Of a stretch of DNA of 51,139 nucleotides, positions 9,336 through 18,013 are shown in pieces. The notes beneath the pieces are model-generated. The model was not told where the DNA came from, made no database searches, and saw nothing but the letters and a program-made list of their open reading frames with translations. The stretch lies in assembly GCF_007989605.1 (NCBI RefSeq), contig NZ_BJUL01000022.1, positions 1-51,139 of the forward strand, written 5' to 3'. Source of the DNA: Vreelandella venusta. Its GTDB lineage: Bacteria; Pseudomonadota; Gammaproteobacteria; Pseudomonadales; Halomonadaceae. The number at the start of each line of letters is the position of its first letter. Within the stretch, counting starts at the first letter, position 1. The translations under genes were made by a program, and so were the position numbers.

Positions 9336-9923
9336 ATGCGCTATAAGGCAGCCCACTATTTATCACTATTGAGCCTTTGCATACTGCTTAGCGCTTGCGC
9401 CAGCAGTGTCACGCCACCCTCTCGTTACATGCTACCAAGCGAAAATGCAGTGAGCTCGCCAAACCAACCGACTGGCACACTGCAGGTGCGATCGCCACGT
9501 TTAGCACACTATTTAGATGTGGATGGTATCGTCATGCAGCTTGATGACATCACCCTGAAAGAAGCCCGCGAACACCAATGGGCTGAAAGTATTGGGCGCC
9601 AACTAGAACGAGCATTGCGTGCCCAACTCTCCAAAGAGCTAGCGTCCATTCAGGTCGTGCATGCTGATGGCAATGCACCTGAAGCGCTCACATTGCTACT
9701 GGAAGTTGATCAATTTCAGGGGCGGCACGACGGGCTGGCGGTCACCAGCGGCCAATGGCAGTTACGCGATGCAGATAACAACCTACTTGCGCTAAAAAGT
9801 TTTTCTGCAGAGACCGAGCTTCAACAGGATGGCTACCCCGCTCTCGTTCGCTCACTCGGCGAAAGCTGGGATAAGGTGGCCCTGCAAATCGCCAACGAGA
9901 TCCGCAAAGGAAAATACTTTTAG
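9336..9923 (+). CDS. pqiC: PqiC-like outer-membrane lipoprotein of the MCE transporter
   Basis: A 195-residue lipoprotein. The signal peptide ends in a lipobox, LSAC, with Cys near residue 22. The mature part matches the ABC-type transport auxiliary lipoprotein (PqiC/YmbA) pattern, with RYMLPS near the start and a central IGRQLERALRAQLSKEL segment. It would anchor the outer-membrane end of the PqiB channel. The ATG at 9336 follows AAGGAG with ideal spacing. A longer in-frame ORF begins inside pqiB but would bury the signal peptide, so it is rejected. It is the last gene of pqiABC. Confidence 0.9.
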   Translation: MRYKAAHYLSLLSLCILLSACASSVTPPSRYMLPSENAVSSPNQPTGTLQVRSPRLAHYLDVDGIVMQLDDITLKEAREHQWAESIGRQLERALRAQLSKELASIQVVHADGNAPEALTLLLEVDQFQGRHDGLAVTSGQWQLRDADNNLLALKSFSAETELQQDGYPALVRSLGESWDKVALQIANEIRKGKYF

Positions 9924-10022
9924 ATGTAATATCGGTTAGGCATCCAACCTGTATGTGAAACGCTGAAATGAAGTATCCATGATATACTCTAAGCGTCATC
10001 TTTCAGCATTACCACGTCACCC

Positions 10023-10115
10023 CCGATTCAAGGCAATGTCTCATTCACCGCCTTAATCGGCAAAAAAATGACCATCGCGGCAGCGTGCTTTATCTGGCAA
10101 ACTTCGCTGCCGCGA
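10023..10115 (+). promoter_or_regulatory. Structured 5' leader of rhlE (two long hairpins)
   Basis: Two strong stem-loops stand back to back upstream of rhlE. The first pairs 10023-10034 with 10050-10060 (11 bp with one bulged C). The second pairs TCGCGGCAGCG (10075-10085) perfectly with CGCTGCCGCGA (10105-10115). A smaller GACGC/GCGTC hairpin (10160-10175) lies just before the ribosome site. There is no T-tract after any of them, so they do not look like simple terminators of pqiC. A structured leader would suit regulation of a helicase mRNA, but that is inference. Confidence 0.5.
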
Positions 10116-10201
10116 AGGTGTACCATCCTCGCTTTTTGAACATTACGCTCAGTAACGGCGACGCTAAACGGCGTCACTTACTAAGCGATTGCGGAGAACG
10201 C

Positions 10202-11455
10202 ATGAGCTTTTCTGAACTTGGTCTGCACGACGATTTACTACGCGCGGTTACCGCGCAGGGCTATACGCAGCCTACCCCTATTCAACAAAAAGCTATCCCC
10301 GTTGTACTTGAAGGTCGTGACATGCTCGCCAGTGCACAAACTGGTACAGGCAAAACTGCTGGCTTTACATTGCCCATGTTACAGCGGCTAGCGAATGGCA
10401 AGCGCCCCGGCAAACGCCAAGTACGCGCGCTGGTGCTCACGCCTACGCGCGAGCTTGCTGCCCAGGTAGGCGAAAGCGTAACCGCTTACGGCAAGCACCT
10501 CTCTTTACGCTCGCATATTATTTTCGGCGGCGTTGGCCAACAGCCACAAGTTGATGCACTCAAAGCGGGGCTTGATGTGCTAGTTGCCACGCCAGGCCGG
10601 CTGCTAGATTTACATCAGCAAGGCCATGTCGATCTATCAGCCGTCGAAATCCTGGTGCTCGATGAAGCTGATCGTATGCTCGACATGGGATTCATCCATG
10701 ACATTAAGCGTCTGTTGCGTTTAGTGCCGAAACAGCGTCAAAACCTACTATTCTCGGCAACATTCTCCAACGAAATACAGTTACTGGCACAACAGTTACT
10801 CAACAACCCGGCGTTAATAGAAGTTGCACCTCGCAACACGACCGCTGAAAAGATTGAGCAAACCATTTACCGAGTAGATCGTGATAAAAAACGCGAGTTG
10901 TTAGCCCACCTAATCCAGCAGCATGGGTGGTTTCAGGTACTCGTTTTCACGCGCACTAAACATGGTGCAAACCGCTTAGCAGAGCAGCTTTCTAAGCAAG
11001 ACATTCCCGCTATGGCCATCCATGGCAATAAGAGCCAAGGGGCTAGAACACGTGCACTAGGCGCTTTTAAAAGTGGTGACTTGCAGGTCCTTGTCGCCAC
11101 CGATATTGCCGCGCGTGGGTTAGATATTAACGAACTTCCTCATGTCGTTAATTTCGACTTACCCAATGTGGCAGAGGATTATGTTCACCGTATTGGGCGC
11201 ACCGGCCGAGCGGGCAGCAATGGAGAAGCTGTTTCACTCGTATGTGTCGACGAACACGGCTTGCTGAGTGGAATTGAGCGCCTAATTAAGCAAAATCTGC
11301 CTAAACGCATCGAACCCGGTTTTGAACCTGACCCCAACGCCAAGCCCGAGCCGATTGAAAATGGCCGCCGTGGTCAGAAGCAGCCCCGCGCCAAGCGCAA
11401 GCCAGAAGGGCAAGCGAATACAGGCGGTGAACGTCGGCGTCGCGCCCGTCGCTAG
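10202..11455 (+). CDS. rhlE: DEAD-box ATP-dependent RNA helicase RhlE
   Basis: A 417-residue DEAD-box helicase. Visible motifs are the Q motif (GYTQPTPIQ), motif I AQTGTGKT, Ia PTRELA, II DEAD, III SAT, V ARGLD and [12 protein letters not shown]. The two RecA domains fill residues 1-365 and are followed by a basic tail rich in Arg/Lys ([19 protein letters not shown]) that probably helps bind RNA. RhlE-type helicases remodel structured RNA in ribosome assembly and mRNA decay. I chose the ATG at 10202, preceded by CGGAGA and beginning MSFSELGL as in the family. A longer open frame upstream runs through the hairpin leader and is unlikely to be translated. Confidence 0.93.
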   Translation: MSFSELGLHDDLLRAVTAQGYTQPTPIQQKAIPVVLEGRDMLASAQTGTGKTAGFTLPMLQRLANGKRPGKRQVRALVLTPTRELAAQVGESVTAYGKHLSLRSHIIFGGVGQQPQVDALKAGLDVLVATPGRLLDLHQQGHVDLSAVEILVLDEADRMLDMGFIHDIKRLLRLVPKQRQNLLFSATFSNEIQLLAQQLLNNPALIEVAPRNTTAEKIEQTIYRVDRDKKRELLAHLIQQHGWFQVLVFTRTKHGANRLAEQLSKQDIPAMAIHGNKSQGARTRALGAFKSGDLQVLVATDIAARGLDINELPHVVNFDLPNVAEDYVHRIGRTGRAGSNGEAVSLVCVDEHGLLSGIERLIKQNLPKRIEPGFEPDPNAKPEPIENGRRGQKQPRAKRKPEGQANTGGERRRRARR

Positions 11456-11532
11456 CCCTTTGCTTAGGAATATGCGAAGGTTATCGCTTCGTGTATTCCG
11501 CTGGCACAGCTTAACTTATTCATGGAGTGATT

Positions 11533-12036
11533 ATGGCGTCGTCTCAACTTATTAACGATTACCGCCAGTGGCTTACCTTTCAACGTCAGGAGCAACTAAG
11601 CCGCGAGCACCAGGGTATTTCACAACGGCTAGAAGATGCCCGAGCATCGGCTGGGCAAGTGCTGCAGGCCTATCGCAGCATGGCTGAAAAAGCCTCCACG
11701 GAGGGCGCCTGTTATCGCACGCTTTTCTTGCGCGAGCGCAACAATAACGAATCGCTTCCCTGCGAGGGATGGTTATTTGTACGACGGGTACTTAGCGAAG
11801 AGAGCAGCACGCGAGTACGGGTAACGTTACTTGAAACCTTTACGTTAGAAGACGGCATCATTACGCCGGGCGAAAAACCTGCACGTAAATTAACTCTCGA
11901 AATCTATGACAAGCTGAATGTTGATAAGGGGATGCGTACCGAGGTGCGCGTAGACTGCTTAGATACGCAACAAGATTATCATTTCATCACCCTGCTTGAT
12001 GCGGTACGCGGCGACTTACGCCCCCACCTAAAGTAA
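11533..12036 (+). CDS. Conserved-looking protein of unknown function
   Basis: A 167-residue soluble protein that I do not recognise. The ATG at 11533 follows GGAG with good spacing. The N-terminal half is helical and charged (for example REHQGISQRLEDARAS), with no membrane segment or signal peptide. The second half alternates hydrophobic and charged residues as in a beta-sheet domain (VRVTLLETFTLEDG, TEVRVDCLDT). It contains two Cys only a few residues from acidic patches but no obvious metal site. It lies between rhlE and an MFS transporter whose start is 7 nt after its stop, so the last two are probably co-transcribed. No function is proposed. Confidence 0.7.
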   Translation: MASSQLINDYRQWLTFQRQEQLSREHQGISQRLEDARASAGQVLQAYRSMAEKASTEGACYRTLFLRERNNNESLPCEGWLFVRRVLSEESSTRVRVTLLETFTLEDGIITPGEKPARKLTLEIYDKLNVDKGMRTEVRVDCLDTQQDYHFITLLDAVRGDLRPHLK

Positions 12037-12043
12037 AATTAAC

Positions 12044-13249
12044 ATGGCTTCTCGTCGCACATACACTTTTATTGTGCTGATGTTCGTAGTAGGGCTTAAT
12101 TTACGCCCTGCTATGTCATCGGTTGCGCCCCTGCTTTCCCGGCTGCAAGAAACTGCTGGTTTAAGCCCTGCTTCAGCAGGCATTTTAACCACGTTACCGG
12201 TGCTTTTTTTAGGTTTGTTAGCCCCACTTGCCCCACTCTTGGCTAAGCAGTTAGGCAGTGAACGGGCCCTGAGCAGCGCACTGCTTTTACTAACCTGCGG
12301 ATTAATCTTAAGAGGCTTACCAGTCCCCGGGGCACTTTTTATTGGCTCAGCAATGGCAGGCGGCGCGATTGGCCTTAGCGGCACCCTTCTGCCAGCACTT
12401 GTTAAACGCGAACTGCCCCACAGCGCCGATCTTCTGACTGGCTTATACACCATGGCGTTATGTTTCGGCGGTGCTTTAGGCGCAGGTCTTAGTGTTCCTC
12501 TGATGCGATGGCTAGGCAGCTGGCAGTTGAGTCTTATGAGCTGGTCGCTGTTGGCATTAGTAGCACTGGCACTATGGATGACCAACATGCCAGCGGCTCA
12601 GCACAAGCACACCCCACGCAGTCTAAAAACCTCTTCTTCGCTTGCCCAACTAATGCGTAAACCACTTACGTGGCATGTCATGCTGTTTATGGGCATCCAG
12701 TCTTCCATGGCTTACATTGTGTTTGGTTGGCTGCCCACCTTATTAGTCTATAGAGGTTATGATGAAGCTGCGGCCGGCTGGACAATGGCCATCTCAATCA
12801 TGTGTCAGCTGTTTTCAGCGCTGGGCGCACCTTGGCTAGCCCGCTTAACCTACGATCAACGCCCTGCCTTACTGCTAGTCCTTTTTAGCACCGCACTAGG
12901 GCTTTGGATGTTGCTTATTGCGCCATTAGCCTGGAAGTGGCCCGGCGCGGTACTTCTGGGCATTGGACAAGGCGGCAGCTTTAGCTTAGCGCTCAGTCTG
13001 CTGGTGTTACGAACGGCTAACTCGCGTCTTGCGGGGCAGCTTTCTGGCTTAGTACAGGGTGGCGGCTACACACTGGCAGCACTAGGCCCCTTTGGGGTTG
13101 GTCTGATGCTGCAAGCTGGAGCAGAGCTAGCCCACATAGCATGGTTGCTTATACTGCTGATTATTATTTGTTGCGGGTTCGCGCTATTGGCTGGGCGTAA
13201 CCGCCAACTAGACGATAAGAGCGGTGAGCTGTTAGTACATCGCGGCTAG
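12044..13249 (+). CDS. MFS transporter, CynX/NimT family
   Basis: A 401-residue protein with about twelve membrane helices. The N-terminal segment LNLRPAMSSVAPLL is the signature of the CynX/NimT (cyanate/nitroimidazole transporter-like) branch of the major facilitator superfamily, and the length is typical. Members of this branch move small organic anions or drugs, and the substrate cannot be assigned here. No cyanase or other cyanate gene is nearby, so a cyanate role has no context support. Its start lies 7 nt after the preceding unknown gene. A weak ribosome site (AAAGTAA) precedes the ATG, so expression may depend on translational coupling. Confidence 0.85.
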   Translation: MASRRTYTFIVLMFVVGLNLRPAMSSVAPLLSRLQETAGLSPASAGILTTLPVLFLGLLAPLAPLLAKQLGSERALSSALLLLTCGLILRGLPVPGALFIGSAMAGGAIGLSGTLLPALVKRELPHSADLLTGLYTMALCFGGALGAGLSVPLMRWLGSWQLSLMSWSLLALVALALWMTNMPAAQHKHTPRSLKTSSSLAQLMRKPLTWHVMLFMGIQSSMAYIVFGWLPTLLVYRGYDEAAAGWTMAISIMCQLFSALGAPWLARLTYDQRPALLLVLFSTALGLWMLLIAPLAWKWPGAVLLGIGQGGSFSLALSLLVLRTANSRLAGQLSGLVQGGGYTLAALGPFGVGLMLQAGAELAHIAWLLILLIIICCGFALLAGRNRQLDDKSGELLVHRG

Positions 13250-13316
13250 CAGTCATACCTGGCAATACCTGCCTCAGTTTGCCGAACCTGCTTCAATATC
13301 ATACTGAGCCACTGAC

Positions 13317-13414
13317 ACTTAGACATAAGAGCTCAGACATAAAAACTTAGACATAAGAACTTAGACATAAGAACTTAGACATAACCACTTAGGCACAAGT
13401 AATTAGACGCTACG
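13317..13414. repeat. Tandem array of seven 14-bp units
   Basis: Seven head-to-tail units of exactly 14 bp fill 13317-13414. Units 1, 3 and 4 are identical (ACTTAGACATAAGA). Unit 5 differs only at its last two bases, unit 2 at four positions, and units 6 and 7 more strongly. The array ends 44 nt before the asparaginase ATG. The unit contains stop codons in the forward direction and is not a multiple of 3, so it is non-coding. Degeneracy increases toward the gene, as expected if expansion took place from the middle or the distal side. Confidence 0.85.
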
Positions 13415-13458
13415 ATTGAGAAACACCTCTTTAGATTCGCCCAATTCAGGAAACGGCT

Positions 13459-14529
13459 ATGAGCACCACTTCTCTCCTGGCAAGCGCCGCCCCCACTCAA
13501 GAACGTGTGCTGGTCATCTATACTGGCGGCACTATTGGCATGCAGCCAAATGTAAAGGGACTCGCCCCAGGAGGGGGCTTTCAAGATCGTATGGCAGACG
13601 CACTAGGCCAACTTCCTATACTGCACCAACATGCCCTTCCCGCTTATGACGTGCTTAGTTATGCATCATTGATCGACTCGAGTGCAGCGACACCGCTAAC
13701 TTGGCAACAGATTGCCAACGACATTGCTGCCAACTTAGCCAACTACCGTGGATTTGTCGTTATCCATGGCACAGACACCCTAAGCTGGACCGCATCAAGT
13801 CTTGCTTATCAACTACAGGGGATTGACCGCCCAGTTGTATTAACAGGCTCTATGCACCCTCTTGAGACGGCTAATAGCGATGCCATCGGCAACCTTTATG
13901 GAGCATTAAGGTTTGCCGCAAATATTGAATTACAAGAGGTGGCAATCTATTTTTCAAATCGCCTTCTGAGAGGTTCACGAGCGATTAAACAGCACGCGGA
14001 ATCCTTAGATGCATTTATCTCACCAAGCTATCCCTGTATCGGTGAACGCGTAGGCGAAGACTTCATTTATTACCCCAGTAGAGGTTTAGGATTTCAACAG
14101 CGTGGCGCGCCCCGTTTTGAGCTTTCAGACTATCAAGTCGTCTCCGATGGCGCCGTTATTAGACTCGCATTGTGGCCCGGAATAGCGCCTTGGCAATTGG
14201 AAGCTCTGCTCGGTGACTCCCGCGTAAAAGGGGCACTACTACAGCTTTGGGGAGCAGGTAATATACCCAACGACCCAGCAATCATTGATGTCATTGCCAA
14301 CGCCAGTGGCGAAGGAAAACTGCTCGCCGCAATTAGTCAATGCCCACAGGGCAGTATTCATATGGGCGAGTACGCAGCGGGCCATGGCCTAACAGAGGCG
14401 GGTCTACTGTCTGGAGACAACATGACACCTGAAGCAGCCTTCACCAAGCTTGTTCATCTTTTAGCTCAACCCTTGCCAACCGATGATCGACGTCAGCGAT
14501 TTTTAACGTCACTTGTCGGCGAGCGCTAA
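13459..14529 (+). CDS. ansA: Type I (cytoplasmic) L-asparaginase
   Basis: A 356-residue asparaginase that hydrolyses L-asparagine to aspartate and ammonia. The two catalytic Thr regions are clear: YTGGTIGMQP near residue 21-30 and HGTDTLSWTAS near residue 95-105. There is no signal peptide, and the length matches the cytoplasmic AnsA group rather than the periplasmic AnsB. The ATG at 13459 follows AGGAAAC. It stands alone between the 14-bp repeat array and a DUF2789 gene. The array lies in its promoter/leader region, so repeat copy number could influence expression. Confidence 0.92.
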   Translation: MSTTSLLASAAPTQERVLVIYTGGTIGMQPNVKGLAPGGGFQDRMADALGQLPILHQHALPAYDVLSYASLIDSSAATPLTWQQIANDIAANLANYRGFVVIHGTDTLSWTASSLAYQLQGIDRPVVLTGSMHPLETANSDAIGNLYGALRFAANIELQEVAIYFSNRLLRGSRAIKQHAESLDAFISPSYPCIGERVGEDFIYYPSRGLGFQQRGAPRFELSDYQVVSDGAVIRLALWPGIAPWQLEALLGDSRVKGALLQLWGAGNIPNDPAIIDVIANASGEGKLLAAISQCPQGSIHMGEYAAGHGLTEAGLLSGDNMTPEAAFTKLVHLLAQPLPTDDRRQRFLTSLVGER

Positions 14530-14618
14530 ACAGCGCACATCGATCAATTCGCACTGGCGTAGTCACTTATACACGCTATGTTTAAACAGATGATAACAAC
14601 CAAAAAGGAAAGCAGCGT

Positions 14619-14858
14619 ATGGAATGGCCGGTACACCATTTTAGCGAGCTATTTGAACAACTCGGGCTACGCTCGGATGCAGAATCCATAGAACACTTTA
14701 TTCAACGCCACTCCCCTCTCCCCAAAGAAATGCCGCTCGCAGACGCGCCTTGTTGGAACGAAGGCCAAGCTGATTTTCTGCGGGAAGCCGTGGAAGATGA
14801 TGCCGACTGGGCTGAAGTTGTCGACCACCTTGATGCCTCAATGCGCAAGCAGGCTTGA
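14619..14858 (+). CDS. DUF2789 family protein
   Basis: A 79-residue acidic protein matching the DUF2789 pattern: FSELFEQLGL, then FIQRHSPLP, then FLREAVEDDADWAEVVDHLDA. The ATG at 14619 follows AAGGAAA. Function is unknown for the family, which is common in Pseudomonas and marine gammaproteobacteria. No membrane segment and no Cys cluster are present. It lies 89 nt after ansA and is followed by a hairpin shared with the convergent gene. Confidence 0.85.
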   Translation: MEWPVHHFSELFEQLGLRSDAESIEHFIQRHSPLPKEMPLADAPCWNEGQADFLREAVEDDADWAEVVDHLDASMRKQA

Positions 14859-14879
14859 TTGCTGGCTGCTTTCCGCTAA

Positions 14880-14899
14880 GCGCCGCTGATTAGCGGCGC
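14880..14899. terminator. Perfect 8-bp hairpin between convergent genes
   Basis: GCGCCGCT pairs with AGCGGCGC around a 4-nt loop GATT. It sits between the DUF2789 stop (14858) and the convergent SRPBCC stop (14911). There is no T-tract on either side, so intrinsic termination would be weak. Confidence 0.45.
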
Positions 14900-14910
14900 C
14901 AATATAGCTA

Positions 14911-15327
14911 TTAACTGTTAAGGCGAGCTTCAACGCGCTCAAGAATTTGCCTACTCACTTTGCCCACTAATGGCTTTGCAGCACGGTTCACCGCTTTTTC
15001 CATCAATCGGTTACGGATTTCATAACTCAGCGTGAGCGACACTTCCGTCCCCTCTGGCACTTCACGCAATTGATAACGACCTTGGTTTTTAACACCTTCC
15101 AAGGATTCCCATGCCAGCACATAAGGTGGCTTGATCTCGGTTACCGCCACATCAAATGACCAATCCATACCCACCGCATGGACATGCCAGCGATAACGGT
15201 TATCGCCTAAGGTATCAATTGATCTAATGAGATCAGAATAGTCAGCAAAATCTTCAACTCGGCTCAGCAGTTCGAACACTCTTTCAGGCTGAGCATTAAT
15301 AATTTCGCTATGTTCTATGGTGGCCAT
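14911..15327 (-). CDS. SRPBCC (START/Bet v1-like) family protein
   Basis: A 138-residue protein with the polyketide-cyclase/coenzyme-Q-binding START fold pattern: ATIEHSEIINAQPERVFELL at the start, a central WEVA-like beta region (ESLEGVKNQGRYQLREV), and a C-terminal amphipathic helix. Proteins of this type bind hydrophobic ligands in a cavity, and the ligand here is unknown. I chose the ATG at 15327 (MATIEHSE), with AAGGGA upstream, over an in-frame start 54 nt earlier. No partner gene is adjacent in the same direction. Confidence 0.82.
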   Translation of the reverse strand: MATIEHSEIINAQPERVFELLSRVEDFADYSDLIRSIDTLGDNRYRWHVHAVGMDWSFDVAVTEIKPPYVLAWESLEGVKNQGRYQLREVPEGTEVSLTLSYEIRNRLMEKAVNRAAKPLVGKVSRQILERVEARLNS

Positions 15328-15530
15328 GGATTCATCCCTTACGACTAGAAGGATTAGCTTAGCATGTTGAGCCATGCACATAGCGAACAGAAAATGCTAC
15401 CAATTGCGGCTACTACTGGCCAGACAAGCTCGCATTGCGTAAACTGCCGACCTTCCGGACCGGACCCCGGAATCTCATTTAGCGCGACGCTAAAGCACTC
15501 AATAAATTCTCCGGCCAATGAGTAATTATT

Positions 15531-16241
15531 ATGTCGTTACCCCCCACCTCTGGCGCAGACGCGTCATCTACCGTTGTGATTTATTCCGGCGGCATGGACT
15601 CCTACACCGTTCTTCACCGCGCAATTAAAGAAGGGCTAGACGTTCATGCCCTCTCCTTTGATTATGGCCAACGTCACTCCAAAGAACTGGACATCGCGAA
15701 AGCCGTTTGTAAGCAGCTCAACATCCCCCATCAAGTCGTTGATATACGTGCTATCCACGGTTTAATTGATAACTCAGCGCTGACTAACCCAGATATATCA
15801 ATGCCCGAAGGCGACTATGCTGCTGATAACCTCTCTACCACCGTTGTCCCTAATCGCAACATGATTCTGCTTTCGTTAGCGATTGCTAAAGCAGTTAATA
15901 TTGGTGCGGGGCGTGTCGATTACGGCGCCCACGGCGGTGATCATATTCTCTACCCTGACTGTCGGCCTGAATTTGTTCATGCCATGAATCAGGTCGCTGG
16001 CATCGCTAATTTTGAACCGGTAACACTACATGCACCTTATCTAGCATCGAGCAAAGCCGATATCTTGCGCGATGGCTTAGCAATGGGTCTGAACTACCGT
16101 GATACCTGGACCTGCTATGAAGGACGCGCACTAGCTTGCGGCACGTGCGGCAGCTGCCGTGAACGTCTGGCGGCGTTTGCAGCCAACAACGTTTCAGACC
16201 CGCTGGCGTATGAATCGACTCCTGCACAGGTTATCGACTGA
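15531..16241 (+). CDS. queC: 7-cyano-7-deazaguanine synthase QueC
   Basis: A 236-residue enzyme that converts 7-carboxy-7-deazaguanine to preQ0 with ATP and ammonia, in queuosine biosynthesis. The PP-loop SGGMDS is at residues 19-24. The C-terminal zinc site [15 protein letters not shown] provides four Cys. [10 protein letters not shown] and YGAHGGDH are also family motifs. The ATG at 15531 has only a weak ribosome site. It is the first gene of a tightly overlapping operon, with a 1-nt TGATG overlap into queE. Confidence 0.95.
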   Translation: MSLPPTSGADASSTVVIYSGGMDSYTVLHRAIKEGLDVHALSFDYGQRHSKELDIAKAVCKQLNIPHQVVDIRAIHGLIDNSALTNPDISMPEGDYAADNLSTTVVPNRNMILLSLAIAKAVNIGAGRVDYGAHGGDHILYPDCRPEFVHAMNQVAGIANFEPVTLHAPYLASSKADILRDGLAMGLNYRDTWTCYEGRALACGTCGSCRERLAAFAANNVSDPLAYESTPAQVID

Positions 16242-16885
16242 TGTATCACGTCAAAGAAGCTTTTTATACTTTGCAGGGCGAAGGTGCCCAGGCAGGCCGT
16301 GCCAGCGTATTTTGCCGCTTTAGCGGCTGCAACTTGTGGTCTGGGCGTGAAATCGATCGCGCCAGCGCAAAATGCTCTTTTTGCGACACCGACTTTATCG
16401 GTACGGATGGTATTAACGGTGGACGCTTTAACACACCACATGAACTCGCTGATCACCTTAAAGCCCTTTGGCCAGTTCACGCGGGAAGAGCAACGCCCTA
16501 TGTGGTATTCACTGGCGGCGAGCCATTACTCCAACTTGATACCCCGCTGATCGAGCTACTGCACAGCGATGGATTTGAAGTGGCCGTTGAAACGAATGGA
16601 ACGGTCATACCACCACCAGGAATTGATTGGCTATGTGTTAGCCCTAAGGGCACCAACCCACTGGTGGTCACCCGTGGTGATGAGTTAAAGCTGGTTTTTC
16701 CACAATCTGTGGCGCCACCCGATCAATTCGCCAACCTGGACTTCAACCACTTTTTTTTGCAGCCGATGGACCAGGGCATAGCGCACAAGAATCACGCAAC
16801 GGTTCAGGCAACCGTCGCCTATTGCATGGCTAACCCCCAGTGGCGTCTATCGCTTCAAACGCACAAAATTGCAGGATTTGAGTAA
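16241..16885 (+). CDS. queE: 7-carboxy-7-deazaguanine synthase QueE (radical SAM)
   Basis: A 214-residue radical-SAM enzyme that converts 6-carboxytetrahydropterin to 7-carboxy-7-deazaguanine. The cluster-binding Cys are at 30, 45 and 48 in a CX14CX2C arrangement, the extended spacing characteristic of QueE rather than the canonical CX3CX2C. YTLQGEG near residue 9-15 and FTGGEPLLQ are other family motifs. Start and stop overlap its neighbours by 1 nt each (TGATG, TAATG), so translation is coupled through the operon. Confidence 0.94.
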   Translation: MYHVKEAFYTLQGEGAQAGRASVFCRFSGCNLWSGREIDRASAKCSFCDTDFIGTDGINGGRFNTPHELADHLKALWPVHAGRATPYVVFTGGEPLLQLDTPLIELLHSDGFEVAVETNGTVIPPPGIDWLCVSPKGTNPLVVTRGDELKLVFPQSVAPPDQFANLDFNHFFLQPMDQGIAHKNHATVQATVAYCMANPQWRLSLQTHKIAGFE

Positions 16886-17724
16886 TGGCGTTATTTGTAA
16901 ATCGTCTCAGCCATATTGATGTTTCACTGTGGTGCCCTACAAAAGGGTTGGTAGGCTGTAGCTGGCAAGTCGATGCTCAGTTGGATGGGGAACTAGGCGA
17001 AGATGGTATGCTTTTTGACTTCGGGGAAGTGAAGCCTTGGATCAAACGCACCCTCGACAGTGGCCTAGACCATACCCTACTCGTACCTATCAACGCGCCC
17101 GGCATTAAGGTTACTGACTGCGCTGAAGGTATCTGCATTAGAACAGCGACTCCTTTCGAAATGGAAGTTCGCGGGCCAGTCCAAGCGTTTACCTTGCTCC
17201 CCTGGGATACCATCACTGTTGAACGTGTCAGCCACTATTTAAGCTCGCAGCTAACGAAGCAAGAGCAACGGCCAGCCAATGTTCACAGTGTCACGCTAAC
17301 GCTGAGTGACGAGCCTATAGACGGCGCTGGCTATGGCTACACTCACGGACTGAAACGGCATCTTGGCAACTGCCAACGGATTGCCCATGGCCACCGCTCG
17401 CGCCTGTTAATCTGGCAACATCAGGCTCGTCAGCCAGCGCTTGAGCAGCACTGGGCCGCATGGCTAGATAATCGATATCTGCTTGAACAGGCCGATATTG
17501 AGAGCCAGATTGATGAAAAGCTGACTTGCCGTTACCAGTCTGCACAAGGCACATTTTCAATCACGCTGCCTCAACAGCGCTGCTGTGTACTGCCCAAGCC
17601 GACAACCGTCGAGAATATTGCTTTATGGCTTGCCAAGCGTATTGCAGAGCACAGCGGCCATAAAACACTGGTTCAAGCCTTTGAGGGAATTGATAAAGGC
17701 GCGACGGCAGAAGCGTCGCCATGA
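16885..17724 (+). CDS. Two-domain QueD-like 6-pyruvoyl/6-carboxytetrahydropterin synthase family protein
   Basis: A 279-residue protein built from two T-fold halves. The N-terminal half keeps the GMLFDFGEVK (41-50) and LDH (61-63) parts of QueD but has no HGH zinc motif. The C-terminal half carries the zinc-site pattern H154, C163 and HGH (168-170), and then PTTVEN (239-244) and a late Glu in QAFEGID. Standard QueD (about 120 residues) has all of these in one domain. Following queC-queE by 1-nt overlap, it is well placed to supply 6-carboxytetrahydropterin to QueE. That function is inferred from fold and context. It could instead be a non-catalytic relative if a separate queD exists elsewhere. 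Confidence 0.72.
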   Translation: MALFVNRLSHIDVSLWCPTKGLVGCSWQVDAQLDGELGEDGMLFDFGEVKPWIKRTLDSGLDHTLLVPINAPGIKVTDCAEGICIRTATPFEMEVRGPVQAFTLLPWDTITVERVSHYLSSQLTKQEQRPANVHSVTLTLSDEPIDGAGYGYTHGLKRHLGNCQRIAHGHRSRLLIWQHQARQPALEQHWAAWLDNRYLLEQADIESQIDEKLTCRYQSAQGTFSITLPQQRCCVLPKPTTVENIALWLAKRIAEHSGHKTLVQAFEGIDKGATAEASP

Positions 17725-18005
17725 GTAATCACGTATTCGCAACAACAAACACCGCCGCCTGCCGAGCAGGCTGCGGTGCTTGCTGTATTGCACCGTCGAT
17801 TAGCTCTTATATACCCGGCATGCCAAATGGCAAACCGGCGGGCGTTCGGTGCGTACAGCTAAGTGATAACAATCTATGCAGGTTATTTGGCGATCCTAGT
17901 CGTCCCGCTGTGTGTGAGCGGTTCGACTATGATGCTGATGTATGTGGCGAGCACCGAGAAGAGGCGCTCGCCACACTTAACTGGCTGGAATCAACAACGC
18001 GTTAA
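17721..18005 (+). CDS. YkgJ family cysteine-cluster protein
   Basis: A 94-residue protein with eight Cys (14, 18, 21, 22, 44, 53, 65, 75) arranged as in the YkgJ/CxxCxxCC family: CRAGCGACC at the start, then CRLFGDPSRPAVC. These Cys probably bind zinc or an iron-sulfur cluster. The start overlaps the QueD-like stop by 4 nt (ATGA), making it the fourth gene of the que operon. Biochemical role is unknown. The genomic link to queuosine genes is an observation, not proof of a role in it. Convergent with the giant regulator, whose stop is 8 nt away. Confidence 0.85.
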   Translation: MSNHVFATTNTAACRAGCGACCIAPSISSYIPGMPNGKPAGVRCVQLSDNNLCRLFGDPSRPAVCERFDYDADVCGEHREEALATLNWLESTTR

Positions 18006-18013
18006 CTGTCAAC

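Noticed and set aside
10085..10201. N-terminal extension of RhlE
   Set aside because: The open frame would translate the hairpin leader. The family N-terminus and a ribosome site are at 10202.
12028..12588. A 186-codon minus-strand ORF
   Set aside because: Antisense shadow of the MFS gene, with a basic low-complexity translation. The plus-strand protein has clear membrane helices and the CynX signature.
13317..13414. CRISPR array
   Set aside because: The 14-bp units are directly adjacent with no spacers, and no cas genes are present.
15382..15530. preQ1 riboswitch before queC
   Set aside because: I looked for the short C-rich/A-rich preQ1-I pattern and the preQ1-II layout and saw neither. 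The region has only a short hairpin-like CCGGACCGG stretch.
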